From: M0108 sp964523415
Lineage (GTDB): Bacteria > Pseudomonadota > Gammaproteobacteria > Chromatiales > Chromatiaceae
Reading direction: 5' to 3'
DNA: 5,092 bases
NCBI GenBank assembly: GCA_964523415.1
Contig: CAZFZB010000163.1
Location: 1-5,092, forward strand
Positions within the stretch are counted from its first letter, which is position 1, and every line of letters starts with the position of its first letter. The notes beneath the pieces are model-generated. The model saw only the letters and a list, made by a program, of their open reading frames with translations. It ran no database searches and was not told the origin of the DNA. The position numbers were made by a program, and so were the translations under genes. Positions 1 through 5,092 of the stretch are shown here, one piece after another.

Positions 1-785
1 GCGACCACATCGCCTGTGGGAAAGCCAGCCAGCGGTGTTCCGAAACTGACTTCCAGCCCACGACCCCAAGGCAGGAACAGGGCATGGATCGGGATCACCA
101 CGGCGTCAGCCATCTGAGCGAAGCGCCCCAGCATGGGGTAGGTAGCGGCCAGAACCCCGCAAAAGGGTACGAAAATGCCACGCCGGGGACCGGCGTCCTG
201 ATCCGGCAGGTAGAAAAAAGGGATGCCCTGACGGATCTTGCGTACCAGACCCCGCAGGTCATCCTGACGTTCCACGGACAGGGCGCCAAAGCGCATCCGT
301 CCGGCCTTCATCCGCGCATCGATCACCGGATCGCGGATTTCCTGGTACATGTACATACCCGGGTGGACAAAAGCAGTGAAGGCTGCCCCCCCCAGTTCCA
401 GGCCGATGAAGTGCGGCATGAGGACAATGATATTTTGCCCACGCGCCCGTAACTCATCGAAACGCTCCCGGTGGCGAAGTGTGATCAACCGTGCCAGCCG
501 ACGACGCGAGGCCCCCCACACCAGACCCTGGGCCAGGGCGGCTACCCCAAGATAACCGAAGTGCCGGGAGACTAGTCGCCCGCGCTCCTGGATCGACAGC
601 TCCGGAAAGCAGAGTTCCAGGTTACGCATGGCCACCCGCCGCCGCCCCAAGGCGATCCGCCCCACCGCTCGCCCCAACCCCATTCCCAGCAACCAAAGGA
701 TGGGAAAGGGTAGGTAACCCAGCAGCCGCACCAGCCCCACCGCCAGCCAGCTTGGCCAGTATCTGGGGTAAAGGAAGGGGTTCAT
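1..785 (-). CDS. lpxL: LpxL/HtrB-family lipid A biosynthesis acyltransferase, 3' end cut by window edge
   Basis: By family, this inner-membrane enzyme transfers an acyl chain from acyl-ACP onto a lipid A precursor, a late step of lipopolysaccharide synthesis. Reading from the ATG at 785-783, 261 codons are visible; E. coli LpxL is about 306 residues, so roughly 45 are missing. The start, YPRYWPSWLAVG, resembles the HPRYW..WLGIG opening of E. coli LpxL and leads into a hydrophobic membrane segment (about residues 13-38). NLELCFPELS (55-64) is a family signature. The catalytic HX4E motif is H125-F-I-G-L-E130. A GRMRFG segment (162-167) probably carries the conserved arginine. PDQDAGPRRGIFVPF (194-208) matches the PDHDYGPR..FVP block. 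The ATG lies 1 nt after the glk stop, so translation is probably coupled; the upstream Shine-Dalgarno is weak. The segment before the GR motif reads YQEIRDPVID rather than the YRPNDNPLID of E. coli, so the exact subfamily (LpxL, LpxM or LpxP) and acyl specificity are uncertain. Confidence 0.88.
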   Translation of the reverse strand, partial: MNPFLYPRYWPSWLAVGLVRLLGYLPFPILWLLGMGLGRAVGRIALGRRRVAMRNLELCFPELSIQERGRLVSRHFGYLGVAALAQGLVWGASRRRLARLITLRHRERFDELRARGQNIIVLMPHFIGLELGGAAFTAFVHPGMYMYQEIRDPVIDARMKAGRMRFGALSVERQDDLRGLVRKIRQGIPFFYLPDQDAGPRRGIFVPFCGVLAATYPMLGRFAQMADAVVIPIHALFLPWGRGLEVSFGTPLAGFPTGDVV

Positions 786-786
786 G

Positions 787-1767
787 TCAGTCCGTCTGAT
801 AATCCAAGTAGCGGGCGGCCCCGTACAGGGGTGCGTGGGGATTCAGGATGACCTTGACGGACATCCGTCTCAGCAAGGGTTCCATGCGCCCCTTCCCCAG
901 GAAGGCCGCTAGAAAGTCAGGACCGCGCAACAGTTCCAGATTTTTTGAGGCTATGCCACCCCCCAGATAGACGCCACCGAGAGCCAGGTGTTTGAGGGCC
1001 AGATTGCCAGCCTCGCGACCATAGAGTCTGGCGAACAGGGCCATAGCCGCAACACAGAGAGGGCAGGCCCCCGAGGCAGCGCCCGCTGCTATGGCCGCCC
1101 CCAGGTCATCGCCCTCCCCCACCAGACCACTGTCACCAGGGGCCAGGCCAGCCTGGCTCAAGAGAAACTCGAAAATGTTGCGTAGACCAAGCCCCGAGAC
1201 CACCCGTTCCCAGCTGACATGACCATGACGCTGGCGCAGCCAATCCAGAAGAGCCACTTCCTGAGCCGTCTCCGGGGCAAAGTCACTATGGCCACCCTCG
1301 GTAGCGAAGGGGTGATGTTGCCTGCCATCCCAAAACAGGCCAGCCTGCCCAAGGCCAGTACCCGCGGCAATGACACAGGCATTGCCCTGAGTACCTTCCT
1401 CCCCCTGTTGTAGGATCGCGAAATCCTCCGGTCCCAGGGCGGGGATACCCCAGGCCACGGCCTCCAGGTCATTGAGCAGACATACGTCATGCCAACCCAT
1501 TGCCATCTTAAGTTGGCGCTGGTCTATGAACCAGGGGAGATTGGTGATATCGCAGCGTCCCTCGCGCACCGGACCCGCCACGGCAAAGGCCGCACGGTCA
1601 GGAATCAGGTGGGTCTCCGACAGATATTGGTGGACCAAGGCCTCCAAGGAGGCAAAGTCACCACTCGCCAACCGCATATCCTGATCCAGATGGAAGCGGC
1701 CGCTCGACCAATCCCCCAGGGCCAGGACCGTTTTGGTCCCCCCCACATCGCCAACCAGCACACCCAT
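787..1767 (-). CDS. glk: Glucokinase
   Basis: Cytoplasmic enzyme that phosphorylates glucose to glucose-6-phosphate with ATP, feeding glycolysis and glycogen or pentose routes. The 326-residue length matches E. coli Glk (321). The N-terminal phosphate-binding motif is GDVGGTKT (6-13). The expected active-site and glucose-binding residues fall at the numbers I recall for E. coli Glk: N99-D100 in LLNDLEA (D100 catalytic base), E157 and H160 in TEGGHSDFAP, and E187 in WERVVSGLGL. AAGTGLG (134-140) is the second phosphate loop, and GGVYLGGGIASKNLELL (264-280) is the adenosine-side motif. The ATG at 1767-1765 was chosen because the protein begins at the phosphate loop and GAGGT (1781-1777) lies 9 nt upstream. 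The frame stays open to 1983, but that extension has no homology and overlaps tsaC. The gene starts 23 nt after tsaC and ends 1 nt before lpxL. K12 replaces the N of E. coli GGTN; lysine is common in related sugar kinases. Confidence 0.95.
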   Translation of the reverse strand: MGVLVGDVGGTKTVLALGDWSSGRFHLDQDMRLASGDFASLEALVHQYLSETHLIPDRAAFAVAGPVREGRCDITNLPWFIDQRQLKMAMGWHDVCLLNDLEAVAWGIPALGPEDFAILQQGEEGTQGNACVIAAGTGLGQAGLFWDGRQHHPFATEGGHSDFAPETAQEVALLDWLRQRHGHVSWERVVSGLGLRNIFEFLLSQAGLAPGDSGLVGEGDDLGAAIAAGAASGACPLCVAAMALFARLYGREAGNLALKHLALGGVYLGGGIASKNLELLRGPDFLAAFLGKGRMEPLLRRMSVKVILNPHAPLYGAARYLDYQTD

Positions 1768-1773
1768 AATCGA

Positions 1774-1789
1774 ATTACCTCGAAGTAAT
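1774..1789 (-). promoter_or_regulatory. Dyad overlapping the glk ribosome binding site
   Basis: On the minus strand ATTACTTCGAGGTAAT is a 16-bp near-palindrome with one mismatched base pair, which becomes a G.U wobble in RNA. In the mRNA, AUUACU could pair with GGUAAU around a UCGA loop. The glk Shine-Dalgarno GAGGU lies in the loop and 3' arm. The dyad fills most of the 23-nt tsaC-glk gap. The sequence is seen directly. A role in limiting glk initiation, coupling it to tsaC translation, or acting as a DNA operator is inference. The stem is short and AU-rich. Confidence 0.4.
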
Positions 1790-1790
1790 A

Positions 1791-2539
1791 TCAGGGCCTC
1801 AGCAGGCGGCCCGTACGTCCATCTCGAATACTGGAGCACTGGGCCCGGCCACCGCAGGGACCGGACAGGAGATAATCCGCCGCGCCACCCAGGCGGAGTT
1901 GAACCTCTAGAGCGGTGCGCGCGGGGTGCCGGGTAGCGCGATTGGCGCTGGTCGAGACCAGGGCCCGGCCCGCGGCCCGACACAGGGCAGCCGCGAGCGG
2001 ATGGGCGGTTACCCGGACCGCGAGAGTCGCGTGATGACCCTTCAGCCAGGCTGGGGTTTCCGGGCGGACCGGGAGCAGCCAGGTATAGGGGCCAGGCCAG
2101 GTCGCCAGGATCAGGGCCATGCGGTCCGCCTCCAAATGAGCGACGAAGGGGTTCAACTGCTCGAAGCTGGCCGCGATCAGGATCAGGCCCTTGGCCTCGG
2201 NNNNNNNNNNNNNNNNNNNNNNNNNNNNNNNNNNNNNNNNNNNNNNNNNNNNNNNNNNNNNNNNNNNNNNNNNNNNNNNNNNNNNNNNNNNNNNNNNNNN
2301 AAGGGGTTCAACTGCTCGAAGCTGGCCGCGATCAGGATCAGGCCCTTGGCCTCGGGCCTTTGCTTCATCTCCAGGATGCGCCGAGTCGCCTTCCCATTCC
2401 AGGGATCGCAGCCCAGACCATAGACAGCCTCGGTAGGATAGGCGACAACACCGCCGGCCCTGATCCAACGGGCCGCGACCCGCAATCGATGCCCCAGGCC
2501 AGGTTCCGGGTGCCTAGGGTCGTCAGGCGCCAACGTCAT
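1791..2539 (-). CDS. tsaC: Threonylcarbamoyl-AMP synthase TsaC (YrdC/Sua5 family), split by an assembly gap
   Basis: Makes threonylcarbamoyl-AMP from threonine, bicarbonate and ATP; the TsaB-TsaD-TsaE system then transfers the group to A37 of ANN-decoding tRNAs. As printed, the gene is broken by 100 N and a duplicated 55 bp. Removing those 155 bp gives one 197-residue frame (E. coli TsaC is 190). Numbering on the collapsed protein: VAYPTEAVYGLGCDP (32-46) is the family signature; MKQRPEAKGLILIA (58-71) contains the KxR substrate-binding motif (K59, R61); WPGPYT (96-101), LAVRVTAHP (121-129) and STSAN (144-148, the SxN motif) follow; SIRDGRTGRLLRP closes the C-terminus. The single-domain length indicates TsaC rather than the longer Sua5. 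The ATG at 2539-2537 was chosen because GGGAG lies 3 nt upstream and the N-terminus fits the family; an in-frame ATG at 2575 has no clear ribosome site. It overlaps the topA end by 17 nt, so translational coupling is likely. Confidence 0.93.
2146..2200. repeat. Left copy of the 55-bp contig-end duplication
   Basis: These 55 bases directly left of the N run are identical to 2301-2355 directly right of it. The copy encodes the tsaC segment EAKGLILIAASFEQLNP on the minus strand and continues into the C-terminal half of the protein. The identity is exact, abuts both sides of the gap and equals a common assembler k-mer length. It is best read as one genomic sequence present at the ends of two contigs, not a biological repeat. 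Confidence 0.92.
2201..2300. other. Scaffold gap of 100 N, probably spurious
   Basis: Exactly 100 N, the conventional placeholder for a gap of unknown length. Identical 55-bp ends flank it, and collapsing the ends restores the tsaC frame (155 is not a multiple of 3, and the two tsaC halves are offset by exactly that phase). No sequence is therefore likely to be missing here. Confidence 0.95.
2301..2355. repeat. Right copy of the 55-bp contig-end duplication
   Basis: Exact copy of 2146-2200. On the minus strand it follows the tsaC N-terminal half (ending in KQRP) and encodes the same EAKGLILIAASFEQLNP segment before running into the N block. In a corrected assembly only one of the two copies should remain. 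Confidence 0.92.
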
Positions 2540-4850
2540 CGTCTCCCGCCGCCCCCGGGGTTTGGGCCCCATCATTTAGAGGTTCGCTGTACCTACACTC
2601 GGGCTGCGGGCAAACGACCTCCGCGCCCTTGGCCTTCGTGACCTTGAGGGTAAGGATGGGCCAGCCACACCGGGGACAGGGGCCAGCTACCGGCTCATTC
2701 CAGGTAGCGTAATCGCACTTGGGGTAGGTGGAACAAGAATAAAAGAATTTGCCACGCCGGGATTTTTTCTTTTGGAGCCTGCCCTTGCCGCACTGGGGAC
2801 AGGTCAGACCCGTATCCTCCGGACGTTCCAGAGGTTCGATGTGGCGGCATTTGGGATAGCCGGTACAGCCAATGAACTTGCCATACTTGCCCCGCTTGGT
2901 CTGGAGCGGCGAGCCACACTGCGGGCAGGAGCGTCCCTCGATCAGTTCCGGCGCCGGCGTCTCCTGATCCTTGCCCTCCGCAAGGTCACGAGTGTAATCG
3001 CACTCCGGGTATTTGGTGCAACCCACAAAGCGGCCGTGCCGACCCAGGCGGATGGAGAGAGGTGCGCCGCACTGAGGGCAGGCCTCGTCCATCGCCTCCT
3101 GGGTCACGTCGCTGCGCTTGACGTGCTCTTGAATGTGATCGATGCGCTCCTTGAAGGGCCGCCAGAATTCCTCCAGCAGAGGCACCCAGTCCTCCTCACC
3201 CCGGGAGACTGCATCTAGTTCGTCCTCCAGACGGGCGGTGAAGTCGTAATCCACGTAGGCGGTGAAATGTTCCGTGAGGAAACGGTTGACCACCCGCCCC
3301 ACGTCGGTGGGCAAAAAGCGCTTGTTATCGAGCGAGACGTACTCCCGCTCCTGCAGGGTCGAAATGATGCTGGCGTAGGTGGAGGGCCGGCCTATGCCAT
3401 ACTCCTCCAGGGCCTTGACCAGGCTGGCCTCCGAGTAGCGTGGCGGCGGTTCGGTGAAGTGTTGCTCGGAACGGATACCCAGCAAGTCCAGTTGCTCGCC
3501 CTCCACGAGGTTGGGCAATTGCCGCTCCACGTCGTCGTCCGCATCCCGGGCATCATCCCGCCCCTCCAGATAGACGCGCATGAAGCCGGGAAAGGCAACA
3601 TGGGAACCCGTGGCCCGCAGTAGATTGCCCGATCCCGCCCCCAGGTCCACCGTGACCTGATCGATAAGCGCCTGCTCCATCTGGCAGGCCAGGGTACGTT
3701 TCCAAATCAACTCGTAGAGACGTCCCTGGTCCTTGGTCAGGTGGGCGAGAATCTCCGCGGGCTGGCGACGAATGGAGGTAGGCCGGATGGCCTCGTGGGC
3801 CTCCTGGGCATTCTTGGCCTTGGTCTTGTAGAGCCGAGCCTGGGGGGGCAGATAATCCGCCCCGTAACGCTCGACCACAAAACTCCGGATCTCATCCAGG
3901 GCCTCGTTGGCCAGATTCACCGAATCGGTACGCATATAGCTGATGAGGCCGACGGCCCCCCCCCCGATATCCACCCCCTCGTAGAGTTGCTGGGCCAGGC
4001 GCATGGTCCGCAAGGTGGTGAACCCCAGCTTGCGCGCTGCCTCTTGTTGCAGAGTGGAGGTAATGAAGGGTGGGGCGGGATTCCGCTTGCGCTGTTTACG
4101 CTCGACACGCTCCACGCTCAATTGGCCGCCCGCGGCCGCGATCAGGCCCTGCTCCACCTTACGGGCGCGAGCCTCGTCCCCAATGCTGAACTGCTCGACC
4201 TTGTCGCCCTCGAATTGAATCAACCGAGCCTCAAACCCCTTGTCTTCCTTAGCGGAATTCGCCGTGATGGTCCAGTATTCACGGGTCTTGAAGGCCTCGA
4301 TCTCCAGTTCACGCTCGACGATCAGGCGCAGGGCTGGGCTTTGCACCCGCCCGGCCGAGAGCCCGCGCCGCACCTTCTTCCATAACAGGGGGGAAAGGTT
4401 GAAGCCCACCAGATAGTCCAGTGCCCGCCGGGCCTGCTGAGCATTGACAAGGTCCGTCGAGATCTCCCGTGGATTGGCCACCGCCTCCTGAATGGCGCGC
4501 TTGGTGATCTCATTGAATACCACCCGAAACACAGGCCGATCACCGAGTTGGCGACGCTTTTTGAGCAATTCCATCAGATGCCAGGAAATGGCTTCACCTT
4601 CACGGTCCGGGTCAGTCGCCAGATAAAGGGCCTCAGCCCCCTTGATCTTGCTGGCGATGATCTGGACATGCCTTTCGTTGCGCTCGATGACCTGGTATTT
4701 CATGGCAAAGCCATCTTCGGTATCGACCGCCCCCTCCTTGGGGACCAGGTCACGGACGTGACCATAGGAGGCGACGACCTCGAAGTCTGGGCCCAGATAT
4801 TTCTTGATGGTTTTGGCCTTGGCAGGCGATTCGACGACGACCAGATTCAT
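2523..4850 (-). CDS. topA: DNA topoisomerase I (type IA), omega protein
   Basis: Relaxes negatively supercoiled DNA by cutting one strand through a 5'-phosphotyrosine link and passing the other strand. The protein has 775 residues (E. coli TopA 865). An N-terminal Toprim domain starts VVVESPAKAKTIKKYLG, with acidic E7 and D80, D82 and E84 in ATDPDREGEA coordinating Mg2+. GLSAGRVQSPALRL (163-176) is a core signature, and the active-site tyrosine is Y305 in ISYMRTDS, with R307 beside it. EYGIGRPSTYASII (483-496) is another conserved block. The C-terminus carries four C4 zinc-ribbon units, with cysteines 591/594/611/617, 642/645/662/668, 684/687/706/712 and 725/728/747/752, then a short acidic tail. 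The shorter length fits fewer C-terminal units than E. coli. The ATG at 4850-4848 is preferred because it begins directly at the conserved Toprim strand; an in-frame TTG at 4868 would add six unconserved residues. Neither has a strong Shine-Dalgarno. It is the first gene of the apparent operon, and its end overlaps tsaC. Confidence 0.97.
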   Translation of the reverse strand: MNLVVVESPAKAKTIKKYLGPDFEVVASYGHVRDLVPKEGAVDTEDGFAMKYQVIERNERHVQIIASKIKGAEALYLATDPDREGEAISWHLMELLKKRRQLGDRPVFRVVFNEITKRAIQEAVANPREISTDLVNAQQARRALDYLVGFNLSPLLWKKVRRGLSAGRVQSPALRLIVERELEIEAFKTREYWTITANSAKEDKGFEARLIQFEGDKVEQFSIGDEARARKVEQGLIAAAGGQLSVERVERKQRKRNPAPPFITSTLQQEAARKLGFTTLRTMRLAQQLYEGVDIGGGAVGLISYMRTDSVNLANEALDEIRSFVVERYGADYLPPQARLYKTKAKNAQEAHEAIRPTSIRRQPAEILAHLTKDQGRLYELIWKRTLACQMEQALIDQVTVDLGAGSGNLLRATGSHVAFPGFMRVYLEGRDDARDADDDVERQLPNLVEGEQLDLLGIRSEQHFTEPPPRYSEASLVKALEEYGIGRPSTYASIISTLQEREYVSLDNKRFLPTDVGRVVNRFLTEHFTAYVDYDFTARLEDELDAVSRGEEDWVPLLEEFWRPFKERIDHIQEHVKRSDVTQEAMDEACPQCGAPLSIRLGRHGRFVGCTKYPECDYTRDLAEGKDQETPAPELIEGRSCPQCGSPLQTKRGKYGKFIGCTGYPKCRHIEPLERPEDTGLTCPQCGKGRLQKKKSRRGKFFYSCSTYPKCDYATWNEPVAGPCPRCGWPILTLKVTKAKGAEVVCPQPECRYSEPLNDGAQTPGAAGDDDVGA

Positions 4851-4900
4851 AGGATGAGGAGCATCCAAGCAGGGTTTGATGGTTCTGGATGTGACTGGGA

Positions 4901-4917
4901 GTCAGATGGGTTCTGAC
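4901..4917. repeat. Perfect hairpin in the topA leader
   Basis: GTCAGA and TCTGAC are perfect 6-bp inverted arms around a 5-nt loop, 51-67 bp upstream of the topA ATG and inside the likely 5' untranslated leader. The left arm also belongs to an overlapping smaller dyad (TGACT-GGG-AGTCA, 4892-4904), so the two folds exclude each other. No T-tract follows on either strand, so it is not a standard terminator. Function unknown. Confidence 0.45.
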
Positions 4918-4930
4918 GTGAGTCTCATGG

Positions 4931-4944
4931 TTGCTTCTTAGCAA
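4931..4944. repeat. Small perfect inverted repeat near the putative topA transcription start
   Basis: TTGCT and AGCAA are perfect 5-bp arms around a 4-nt loop. The dyad overlaps the proposed -10 hexamer and the predicted start of the transcript. It could be an operator half-site pair or a 5' stabilising hairpin, but at this length chance occurrence is quite possible. Confidence 0.25.
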
Positions 4945-4969
4945 ATACGATTCCCAGGCACCCCGTCAA
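4942..4969 (-). promoter_or_regulatory. topA: Candidate sigma70-type promoter for topA-tsaC-glk-lpxL
   Basis: On the minus strand TTGACG (4969-4964) is a 5/6 match to the -35 consensus. TATTTG (4947-4942), 16 bp downstream, keeps the TAT of the -10 consensus but is otherwise poor. It would give a leader of roughly 85 nt before the topA ATG. It lies in the only non-coding stretch upstream of the tightly packed genes. The -35 itself sits in a CCCC-n5-GGGG dyad (4961-4973). The -35 is convincing and the -10 is weak. Confidence 0.4.
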
Positions 4970-4995
4970 GGGGAAGATGGATGAGGGTTCGATTA

Positions 4996-5021
4996 TCCTG
5001 GCAACATTTTTCCGGCCAGGA
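4996..5021. repeat. 7-bp inverted repeat upstream of topA
   Basis: TCCTGGC and GCCAGGA are perfect 7-bp arms separated by a 12-nt T-rich spacer. A terminator for an upstream minus-strand gene was considered, but the T/A run is in the loop and no U-tract follows the stem, so it does not fit the intrinsic type. A regulator binding site upstream of the topA promoter is possible. Confidence 0.35.
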
Positions 5022-5026
5022 GTTGA

Positions 5027-5042
5027 GGAATGCCGGTATTCC
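5027..5042. promoter_or_regulatory. Operator-like 16-bp near-palindrome upstream of topA
   Basis: GGAATGCCGGTATTCC is symmetric at seven of eight pairs; the remaining pair is G/T. It lies about 58 bp upstream of the proposed topA -35 in sequence with no recognisable gene. The continuous symmetry without a loop resembles a dimeric-regulator site more than an RNA hairpin. The symmetry is seen directly; the regulatory role is inferred, and I do not recognise the motif as that of a known regulator. Confidence 0.35.
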
Positions 5043-5092
5043 AGTGATGATGAGGTATCCGTGTCGCCGGACAAGGTGGATCAAGGCCAATT

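Noticed and set aside
84..452. Plus-strand open frame of 122 codons opposite the acyltransferase
   Set aside because: The minus strand here encodes the conserved LpxL core (HX4E and PDQD motifs); the plus frame shows no family features.
1768..1983. Open 72-codon upstream extension of glk
   Set aside because: It lies within tsaC in another frame, has no Glk-like sequence, and the ATG at 1767 has both a Shine-Dalgarno and the correct family N-terminus.
1791..2539. tsaC as a frameshifted pseudogene or tandem-duplicated domain
   Set aside because: The break coincides with the N block and an exact 55-bp contig-end overlap. Collapsing it restores a full-length protein with all expected motifs.
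3741..4385. Long plus-strand open frame of 214 codons antisense to topA
   Set aside because: It is opposite highly conserved topA codons in a GC-rich sequence. Its translation looks like a mirrored coding shadow, with no recognisable domain.
4851..4868. TTG start adding six residues to TopA
   Set aside because: The extra residues DAPHP are not family-like, and the ATG at 4850 starts exactly at the conserved Toprim strand. The weak GGA upstream does not decide for TTG.
4996..5021. Rho-independent terminator of an upstream minus-strand gene
   Set aside because: The stem is not followed by a T-tract on either strand; the T-rich part is the loop.
4942..5092. C-terminal end of smg, the usual gene upstream of topA
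   Set aside because: One minus-strand frame is open from the edge to a TAA at 4941-4939, but its translation (ending DGVPGNRIC) does not resemble Smg, and the stretch is full of dyads.
1..5092. CRISPR array, insertion sequence, tRNA/rRNA gene, toxin-antitoxin or defence module
   Set aside because: No spaced direct repeats, transposase motifs, terminal repeats with target duplications or RNA-gene signatures were seen. The only direct repeat is the assembly duplication.

Overview
The window looks like a GC-rich gammaproteobacterial chromosome segment holding ordinary housekeeping genes. Organism: the neighbouring pair topA-tsaC is typical of gammaproteobacteria (the classical order is dprA-smg-topA-tsaC). 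Glk, TsaC and the LpxL-type acyltransferase all read like close relatives of the E. coli proteins, and a lipid A acyltransferase implies a Gram-negative outer membrane. A purple-sulfur-bacterium-like (Chromatiales) source is only a guess.

Layout: every supported gene is on the minus strand, so transcription runs from high to low coordinates. Positions 4851-5092 are a non-coding leader/promoter region upstream of topA, unusually rich in short inverted repeats and with a plausible sigma70-like promoter. Next come topA (2523-4850, DNA topoisomerase I), tsaC (1791-2539, tRNA threonylcarbamoyladenosine synthesis), glk (787-1767, glucokinase) and an lpxL-like lipid A acyltransferase (1-785) whose C-terminus lies beyond the window. 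Junctions are tight: topA/tsaC overlap by 17 nt, tsaC/glk are 23 nt apart and glk/lpxL 1 nt apart. This suggests one polycistronic unit that combines DNA supercoiling control, tRNA modification, glucose phosphorylation and outer-membrane lipid synthesis. These jobs share no pathway, so the operon looks like co-transcription of growth-related functions rather than one biochemical system.

Assembly: tsaC is interrupted by exactly 100 N (2201-2300) flanked by two identical 55-bp copies of the same sequence. Collapsing them (removing 155 bp) restores one uninterrupted 197-codon tsaC frame. The gap is therefore almost certainly a scaffolding artefact, not a real insertion, repeat or frameshift.

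I found no CRISPR array, mobile element, RNA gene, toxin-antitoxin or defence module, and no evidence for a previously undescribed system. The observations most worth a second look are the false gap, a near-perfect dyad that would fold over the glk ribosome binding site, and the cluster of dyads upstream of topA.
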